DNA from: DASXKD01 sp963806145
GTDB taxonomy: Bacteria > Actinomycetota > Actinomycetes > Streptosporangiales > Streptosporangiaceae
DNA: 64,000 bases
NCBI GenBank assembly: GCA_963806145.1
Contig: CAWDXD010000043.1
Location: 62,001 to 126,000, forward strand
Direction: 5' to 3'
Both the position numbers and the translations under genes were made by a program. The notes below the pieces were generated by a model that searched no databases, had not been told where the DNA came from, and was given only the letters and a program-made list of their open reading frames with translations. This document shows positions 58,867-64,000 of the stretch, piece by piece. Within the stretch, counting starts at the first letter, position 1, and every line of letters begins with the position of its first letter.

Positions 58867-60459
58867 ATGAAGCCCCACCGCGCCTTGCCGATCGCGTCCG
58901 GCTGCGCAGTCGCGCTGCTGCTTGCCGCCTGCGGCGGGTCGAGCTCGTCGGCCCCGCAGCGGGCCGCGAGCCAGGTGTTCACCTACGACACGACCGCCAC
59001 GGTCATGGACGACGGCTGGGATCCGGCGACGGAGTACTCCGACGGCATCATCGCGATGAGCCAGATGTACGAGACGCTGACCCGTTACGACGCGACGGCG
59101 CACCGGGTCGAGCCGCTGCTCGCCACCAGCTGGTCGTCCGCGGACGGCGGCAAGACCTGGACGTTCCACCTGCGGCACGGGGTGCACTTCCACACCGGCC
59201 GGCTGATGACCGCGCAGGCCGCCAAGGCCGCCATCCTGCGCACGATCAAGCTGGGCGGCGGCGCCGCCTATGTCTGGGGCACGGTGAACACCATCGACAC
59301 CCCCGACCAGTACACCCTGGTGTTCCACCTGAAGTACTCCGCGCCACTCGACCTGGAGGCCTCGGCCTCCTACTCGGCCTACATCTACGACACCCAGGCG
59401 GCCGGCCCCGGCGGGAACCTGACCAAGTGGCTGAACACCCCGCACGACGCGGGCACCGGGCCCTACGAGGTGCAGACCTGGAACAAGGGCCAGGAGCTCG
59501 AGCTCATTCTCAAGGCCTTCCCCGGCTACTGGGGCGGCTGGAGCGGCCCGCACTACAAGAAGGTCGTGTTCCGGGTGGTGAGCACGGACACCACCTCCGC
59601 CCAGCTGCTGCGCTCGGGCGCCGTCGACTTCGTGGAGCAGATCGGCCCCAGCATCTGGAAGTCGTTCCAGGGCAACCCGGGCATCCGGACGGTGGCCTCG
59701 CCGTCCTGGCAGAACCTGCTGGCCCAGCTCAACGCGAAGTCGCTGAGCCTGCCGGTGCGCCAGGCCATCCTGTACGCCATCGACTACCCGGGGATCATCG
59801 CGGCGCTGCAAGGCGCGGCCTACCCCTCGAGCGGCCTGGTCCCCGCGGGCCTGCTCGGCCACTCCACCAGCCTGCCGAACTACACCTATGACCCGGCGAA
59901 GGCGAAGCAACTGCTGAACCAGGCCGGGTACGGGCCCGGCAAGAAGGCGCTGAACCTGTCGCTCACCTACACCTCGGGTGACTCGAACGAGCAGGTGGTC
60001 GCCGAGCTGATGAAGTCGAACCTGGCGAAGCTGAACATCAACCTGAACACCCAGTCGCTCGCCTGGCCGACGCAGTGGGCCAAGGCCAAGTCCGCGAACG
60101 CCGCCAGCCACCAGAGCATCTTCCTCGAGTACTGGTGGCCGGACTACGCCGACCCGTACACCTGGTTCACCAACCTGCTGCAGACCCAGAAGCCGCCGTA
60201 CTACAACCTGTCCTACTACTCCAACCCGACCCTGGACTCCCAGATCAACAAGGTGGAGTCGGTGGTCGCGGGCAGCCCCGCGGCCGGTGCGCAGCTGTAC
60301 CGGACCATGCAGGTGGAGACCCTGCAGCAGGCGCCGGTCGACGCCCTGTACAACGTCAACTACCAGTACGCGATGCGTACCTCGTTCACCGGGTTCCACG
60401 TCAACCCGGCCTACGCGAACGTGGTCTTCACCTACAACCTCAGGCCAACCGGCAGTTGA
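58867..60459 (+). CDS. Family 5 solute-binding lipoprotein (Dpp-type)
   Basis: 530 aa from ATG 58867 (GGAGG upstream). Lipobox LLLAAC with Cys22, then SBP_bac_5 features: YETLTRYDATAHRVEPLLATSWSSADGGKTWTFHLRHGVHFH, RQAILYAIDYPGIIAALQG, YDPAKAKQLLNQAGYG. Binds the imported substrate outside the membrane. Stop overlaps the permease TTG start. Substrate presumably the hydantoin-like or dipeptide-like compound handled by DUF917/HyuA. Confidence 0.92.
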   Translation: MKPHRALPIASGCAVALLLAACGGSSSSAPQRAASQVFTYDTTATVMDDGWDPATEYSDGIIAMSQMYETLTRYDATAHRVEPLLATSWSSADGGKTWTFHLRHGVHFHTGRLMTAQAAKAAILRTIKLGGGAAYVWGTVNTIDTPDQYTLVFHLKYSAPLDLEASASYSAYIYDTQAAGPGGNLTKWLNTPHDAGTGPYEVQTWNKGQELELILKAFPGYWGGWSGPHYKKVVFRVVSTDTTSAQLLRSGAVDFVEQIGPSIWKSFQGNPGIRTVASPSWQNLLAQLNAKSLSLPVRQAILYAIDYPGIIAALQGAAYPSSGLVPAGLLGHSTSLPNYTYDPAKAKQLLNQAGYGPGKKALNLSLTYTSGDSNEQVVAELMKSNLAKLNINLNTQSLAWPTQWAKAKSANAASHQSIFLEYWWPDYADPYTWFTNLLQTQKPPYYNLSYYSNPTLDSQINKVESVVAGSPAAGAQLYRTMQVETLQQAPVDALYNVNYQYAMRTSFTGFHVNPAYANVVFTYNLRPTGS

Positions 60460-61472
60460 TCGTCTATGTCGTGCGCCGGGTCGCCACGGCAATCCTGGTG
60501 GTCGCGGGCGTCGTAGTCCTGACGTTCGTGATCGCCCGGGTCGTCCCTGGTGACCCGGCGGCGACATGGGCCGGCCCGCACGCCTCCGCGGCCCAGGTCG
60601 CCGCGGCCCGGCGGTTCCTCGGGCTGGACCGCCCGCCCGCTGTGCAGTTGGCCTCGTACTTCGGCGGCATCCTCACCGGCAACTGGGGCGTGGCGATCCA
60701 CACCCACCGGCCGGTCCTGTCCGACATCGGGCAGGCCGCTCCTGCCTCGATCGAGCTGGTGACCGCCGCGATGATCATCGGGCTGGTGGTCGCCGTCCCG
60801 CTCGGGCTGATCTCGGCGCGCTGGCCCGGCCGGGCCTCGGACCACGCCATCCGGGCCGGCTCGATCTTCGGCGTGTCGATGCCGATCTTCTGGCTGGCGC
60901 TCATCCTCCAGCTTGTCCTGTCCGATCGCCTGCACCTGCTGCCCGCGGCGGGTGAGTTCTCCCCCGGCCTGCTGTTCACCCATCCGCTGACCCAGGTGAC
61001 CGGATTCGGGCTGATCGACGCGCCGCTCACCGGCAACTGGCCGATGTTCGGCAGCCTCCTCGGCCATCTGCTGCTGCCCGCCCTGGTCGTGGCCGCCTAC
61101 CCGGCCGGGCTGCTCACCCGCATGATCAGGGCCCAGGTGCTCGACACCATCGGCGACACCCATGTGCAGATGGTCCGCGCGCTCGGCTTTCGGGAACGGA
61201 CGGTGTACGGCCGGTTCGCGATGAAGCTGGCCTGGAACCCGGTCGCCGCGACGCTGGCGCTGGTGTTCGGCTATTCGCTGGTCAACACGTTCCTGGTGGA
61301 GGCGATCTTCGACTGGCCCGGCCTCGGCGAGTACGCGACGGCGTCGATACAGACCCTCGACACGCCCGCCATCCTGGGGGTTACCCTGTTCATCGCGCTG
61401 GTGTACGTGGCCGCGAACCTGGTCGTGGACATCGTCCAGGCCGCGATCGACCCGAGGATCCGGCTGCGATGA
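60456..61472 (+). CDS. Dpp-type ABC permease (DppB-like)
   Basis: 338 aa if begun at TTG 60456, which overlaps the preceding stop (TTGA); GTG 60471 is an alternative. N-terminal VRRVATAILVVAGVVVLTFVIARVVPGDP, six membrane helices, and the EAA-type loop THVQMVRALGFRERTVYGRFAMKLAWNP. Longer upstream frames lie antisense-like within the binding-protein gene and are not coding. Confidence 0.9.
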   Translation: MIVYVVRRVATAILVVAGVVVLTFVIARVVPGDPAATWAGPHASAAQVAAARRFLGLDRPPAVQLASYFGGILTGNWGVAIHTHRPVLSDIGQAAPASIELVTAAMIIGLVVAVPLGLISARWPGRASDHAIRAGSIFGVSMPIFWLALILQLVLSDRLHLLPAAGEFSPGLLFTHPLTQVTGFGLIDAPLTGNWPMFGSLLGHLLLPALVVAAYPAGLLTRMIRAQVLDTIGDTHVQMVRALGFRERTVYGRFAMKLAWNPVAATLALVFGYSLVNTFLVEAIFDWPGLGEYATASIQTLDTPAILGVTLFIALVYVAANLVVDIVQAAIDPRIRLR

Positions 61473-62365
61473 TCGAGGCGCCCGCACCGCTGCCCGCGCA
61501 GGCCGTCGTCGTGCCGCGCGGCGACGCGTTGCGCCGCGGGCTGCGCGCCAACCCGCTCATGGCGCTGGGGGCGGTGCTGTCCCTGCTGGTCGTCATGGTG
61601 GCGCTGCTCGCGCCGCTGCTCGCGCCGTACCCGGCGGACGCGGGCTCGGCCACGCACCCGTTCGCGGTGCTGCGGCCGCCCTCGGCGGTGCACTGGTTCG
61701 GCACCGACAACGTGGGCAGGGACATCCTGTCCCGGGTGATCTTCGGGACCAGGGTCTCGCCCCTGGTGGCCGTGATCGTGCTGGCGATCGCCTGCGTCAT
61801 CGGGATACCGCTCGGCGTGGTGGCCGGCTATTTCGGCGGCTGGCTGGACGAGGTGATCATGCGGGTCACCGACATCTTCCTTGCCTTCCCGCCGCTGCTG
61901 CTCGCCCTGGCCCTCGCCGCGGTACTGCCGCCGAGCCTGACCAGCCTGGTCTTCGCGATCGCGGTGACCTGGTGGCCCTGGTACACCAGGCTGATCCGCG
62001 GCCAGGCCGCCTCGGTGGCCGGGCGCCCCTACGTGGAGAGCTGCCGGGCGCTGGGCATCCCCGCGCACCGGATCCTGCTGCGGCATATCCTGCCCAACTC
62101 GGTCACGCCGCTGATCGTGCAGGTGTCGCTGGACTTCGGCGGGGTGATCCTCACCGTGTCGGCCCTGTCGTTCCTCGGCCTCGGCGCCCAGGACCCGACC
62201 CCCGACTGGGGGCTGATGGTGGCCGAGGGCCAGAACTATTTCACCACCGCCTGGTGGGTCGTCACCTTCCCCGGCCTGGCGATCCTGCTCACCGCGTTCG
62301 CCTTCACGCTGCTCGGCGACGGGCTGCGGGACCTGCTTGACCCGAAGCGGACGTTCCTGCGATGA
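61469..62365 (+). CDS. Dpp-type ABC permease (DppC-like)
   Basis: 298 aa, ATGA overlap with DppB. First helix ALGAVLSLLVVMVALLAPLLAP, PepT segment VHWFGTDNVGRDILSRVIFGTR, then five helices and the loop ESCRALGIPAHRILLRHILPNS. Complete. Confidence 0.93.
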   Translation: MIEAPAPLPAQAVVVPRGDALRRGLRANPLMALGAVLSLLVVMVALLAPLLAPYPADAGSATHPFAVLRPPSAVHWFGTDNVGRDILSRVIFGTRVSPLVAVIVLAIACVIGIPLGVVAGYFGGWLDEVIMRVTDIFLAFPPLLLALALAAVLPPSLTSLVFAIAVTWWPWYTRLIRGQAASVAGRPYVESCRALGIPAHRILLRHILPNSVTPLIVQVSLDFGGVILTVSALSFLGLGAQDPTPDWGLMVAEGQNYFTTAWWVVTFPGLAILLTAFAFTLLGDGLRDLLDPKRTFLR

Positions 62366-63138
62366 GGCTCGCGATCACCGGACTGCAGGTCAGCTTCGGC
62401 ACCCGCCGGGTGGTGGACGTGGCCGAACTGCACGTCGGCGCGGCCGAGATCGTCGGGCTGGCCGGGGAGAGCGGTTCTGGCAAGTCCATGACCACGCTGG
62501 CCGTGCTCGGCCTGGCGCACACCGTCGGCGCCACCGTGCGCGGCAGCATCACGCTGGACGGCGCCGAGCTGACCGGCCTGTCCCAGCGCGAACTGCGGCA
62601 GGTGCGCGGACGGCGGATCGCGGCGATCTTCCAGAGCCCGGCGACCGCGTTCAGCCCGGTGTACCGGCTCGGCAGCGTGGTGCACCGCGCGCTGCGGCTG
62701 CACGGCATGTCCAAGAGCGAGGCAGCCGAGGCGGCCGGGCGGGCGATGCGCCAGGTGCTGCTGTCTCCCGGCCTGCTCGACAGGTACCCCTCGCAGCTGT
62801 CCGGCGGGCAACTGCAGCGGGTCGCGATCGCCATCGCGCTGGCGCTGCGCGCCGAGGTGCTGCTCGCCGACGAGCCGACCAGCGCCCTCGATGTGACCGT
62901 GCAGGCCGAGGTGCTGGAAGTGCTCAGGGAACTGCGCGACCGCGACGGCATGTCGGTCCTGTTCATCAGCCATGATCTGGCGGTCGTCGGGGAGTTGTGC
63001 GACCGGGTGGCGATCATGCGGGAGGGCCGGATCGTCGAACAGGGCCCGGCGGCGCGGGTCCTGTCCGCCCCGGCCGACCCCTATACCGCGGATCTGCTCG
63101 CCGCGGTGCCGGTGATCAGGGCGGAGGCCGGGCCGTGA
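62362..63138 (+). CDS. Dpp-type ABC ATPase (DppD-like)
   Basis: 258 aa, ATGA overlap with DppC. Walker A GESGSGKS, Q-loop IFQSPATAFSP, signature LSGGQLQRVAIA, Walker B VLLADEPTSALD, H-loop FISHD. Shorter than typical DppD: the cysteine-containing C-terminal oligo_HPY extension is missing, leaving only ~PYTADLLAAVPV. Confidence 0.92.
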   Translation: MRLAITGLQVSFGTRRVVDVAELHVGAAEIVGLAGESGSGKSMTTLAVLGLAHTVGATVRGSITLDGAELTGLSQRELRQVRGRRIAAIFQSPATAFSPVYRLGSVVHRALRLHGMSKSEAAEAAGRAMRQVLLSPGLLDRYPSQLSGGQLQRVAIAIALALRAEVLLADEPTSALDVTVQAEVLEVLRELRDRDGMSVLFISHDLAVVGELCDRVAIMREGRIVEQGPAARVLSAPADPYTADLLAAVPVIRAEAGP

Positions 63139-64000
63139 CCGCGGCGGCACGCGGCCGGCCGGTATCTCCCGCGGCCGGCGGGCCGGACGGGAGCCCGCTG
63201 CTGGACATCAGCGAGCTGGCGGTGCGGTTCGGCCCGGTCCGCGCCGTGGACGGGGTGAGCCTGCAACTGCCGCCCGGACCCTGTGGCCTCGGGCTCGTCG
63301 GGGAGAGCGGCTCCGGGAAGACGACCATAGGCCGGGCGGTGCTGCGGCTGGTACGGACGTCCGGCGGGATCGTCCGTTTTGACGGAAAAGACATCGCGGG
63401 ACTGCGCGGGAGAGCGCTGCAGGACTACCGGCGCGCCGTGCAGATCGTGTTCCAGGACCCCGACGGGGTGCTGGACCCGCGGATGCGGATCGGCACGACC
63501 ATCGCGGAGGCCCTGGTCGCGCACCGGATGGCCGGCCTGCGGCCAGCCGCGCGGCAGGCCCGGGCCCTGCTGACCGAGGTCGGGCTGGATCCGGCGTTCG
63601 CGGCCAGGTACCCGCACCAGCTCTCCGGCGGGCAGCGCCAGCGGGTGTCCATCGCCCGGGCCCTGTCGGTGCGGCCGCGGCTGCTGGTGCTGGACGAGCC
63701 GACCAGCGCGCTGGACGTGCGGGCGCAGGCGGCGATTCTGGCGCTGGTCGGCCGGTTGCGGGCGCAGCGGGACCTGGCCTACCTGCTGATCACCCACAAC
63801 CTCGCCATCGTGAGCGAGCTGTGCGAGCAGACCGCGGTGCTCTACCTGGGCCGGGTGGCGGAGAGCGGGCCGACCGGCGCGCTGCTCGGCCGCCCCGCCC
63901 ACCCCTACACCAGGGCGCTGCGCTCGGCCGTGCCGGAACTGGGCAGCTCCCCCGCGGCCAGGGTGGTGCTGCCCGGCGAGCCACCGGACGCGGCGAACCC
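63135..64000 (+). CDS. Dpp-type ABC ATPase (DppF-like), cut by window end
   Basis: Starts at GTG 63135 (GTGA overlap with DppD) and runs past the right edge; 288 codons visible. Walker A LVGESGSGKTT, Q-loop VFQDPDGVLDPR, signature LSGGQRQRVSIARA, Walker B LVLDEPTSALD, H-loop LITHN, then PAHPYTRALRSAVPE of the C-terminal extension. Completes the Dpp importer of the hydantoinase operon. Confidence 0.92.
   Translation, partial: MTAAARGRPVSPAAGGPDGSPLLDISELAVRFGPVRAVDGVSLQLPPGPCGLGLVGESGSGKTTIGRAVLRLVRTSGGIVRFDGKDIAGLRGRALQDYRRAVQIVFQDPDGVLDPRMRIGTTIAEALVAHRMAGLRPAARQARALLTEVGLDPAFAARYPHQLSGGQRQRVSIARALSVRPRLLVLDEPTSALDVRAQAAILALVGRLRAQRDLAYLLITHNLAIVSELCEQTAVLYLGRVAESGPTGALLGRPAHPYTRALRSAVPELGSSPAARVVLPGEPPDAAN

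Noticed and set aside
1..64000. tRNA, rRNA, CRISPR arrays, insertion sequences and DasR-type (TGGTCTAGACCA) sites
   Set aside because: Looked for by eye on both strands; no convincing match was seen. Regulation of the amino-sugar locus therefore rests on the ROK operator rather than DasR in this window.

Overview
The window is high-G+C DNA of a soil-type actinomycete. Supporting signs are strong third-position GC bias, GTG and TTG starts, four-base ATGA/GTGA overlaps, leaderless promoters, twin-arginine export, SigK/RskA-type sigma control, an XRE/DUF397/HATPase trio and a CspA-like protein. The family cannot be fixed from the sequence; a Streptosporangiales-like or Streptomycetales-like organism would fit. 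No rRNA, tRNA, CRISPR array, insertion sequence or phage gene was seen.

1-16.5 kb is mixed regulatory and housekeeping DNA. It holds a TPR-CHAT caspase-like protein running in from the left edge, a secreted beta-propeller protein, an ECF sigma/zinc anti-sigma pair, a molbindin, a Ros/MucR-like zinc-finger regulator and a PadR regulator. Then come a chimeric junction of two broken genes (PfpI and aldehyde dehydrogenase), VOC and TfoX proteins and a MarR pair. A SigK/RskA pair lies divergent from a Tat-signal/DUF4331 operon, and both directions carry SigK-like promoter boxes with the same spacing.

16.8-40.6 kb is devoted largely to carbohydrate use. It has a secreted GH2 exo-glucosaminidase, then a minus-strand run of eleven genes (35.3 down to 21.6 kb): ROK kinase, solute-binding lipoprotein, Opp-type permeases and ATPases, PfkB kinase, two GH4 enzymes, a BadF-type GlcNAc kinase and a GH9 enzyme. 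Divergently there is a ROK repressor coupled to a GlmS/NagB-II-like SIS protein, then an MFS transporter and a GH18 chitinase. The same TTAGGA-N5-TCCTAA type operator, overlapping a promoter, lies before the kinase/ABC operon and before the chitinase. I read this as a chitosan/chito-oligosaccharide (glucosamine) utilisation locus: polymer cleavage outside, oligosaccharide import, hydrolysis and phosphorylation inside, then deamination of glucosamine-6-phosphate to fructose-6-phosphate, under a CsnR-like repressor.

40.7-53.9 kb holds two oxidoreductases, a stand-alone LigD-type polymerase, an NgoMIV-type restriction enzyme with a frame-broken cytosine methyltransferase, a folded 135-nt intergenic element, a frame-broken SthA transhydrogenase, a CPA2-type antiporter, a PLP decarboxylase, the XRE/DUF397/HATPase regulatory trio and a PucR regulator.

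53.9-64 kb is a DUF917/hydantoinase operon with a Dpp-type ABC transporter that runs off the right edge. A 422-bp leader, a 70-aa gene and DUF917 occur twice; the first copy has lost its hydantoinase and binding-protein genes, leaving only relics.

Six genes carry about ten apparent single-base frameshifts (21.6-28.4 and 45.1-46.9 kb). These may be real decay or sequence errors; the intact restriction gene beside a broken methylase favours errors for at least some of them.
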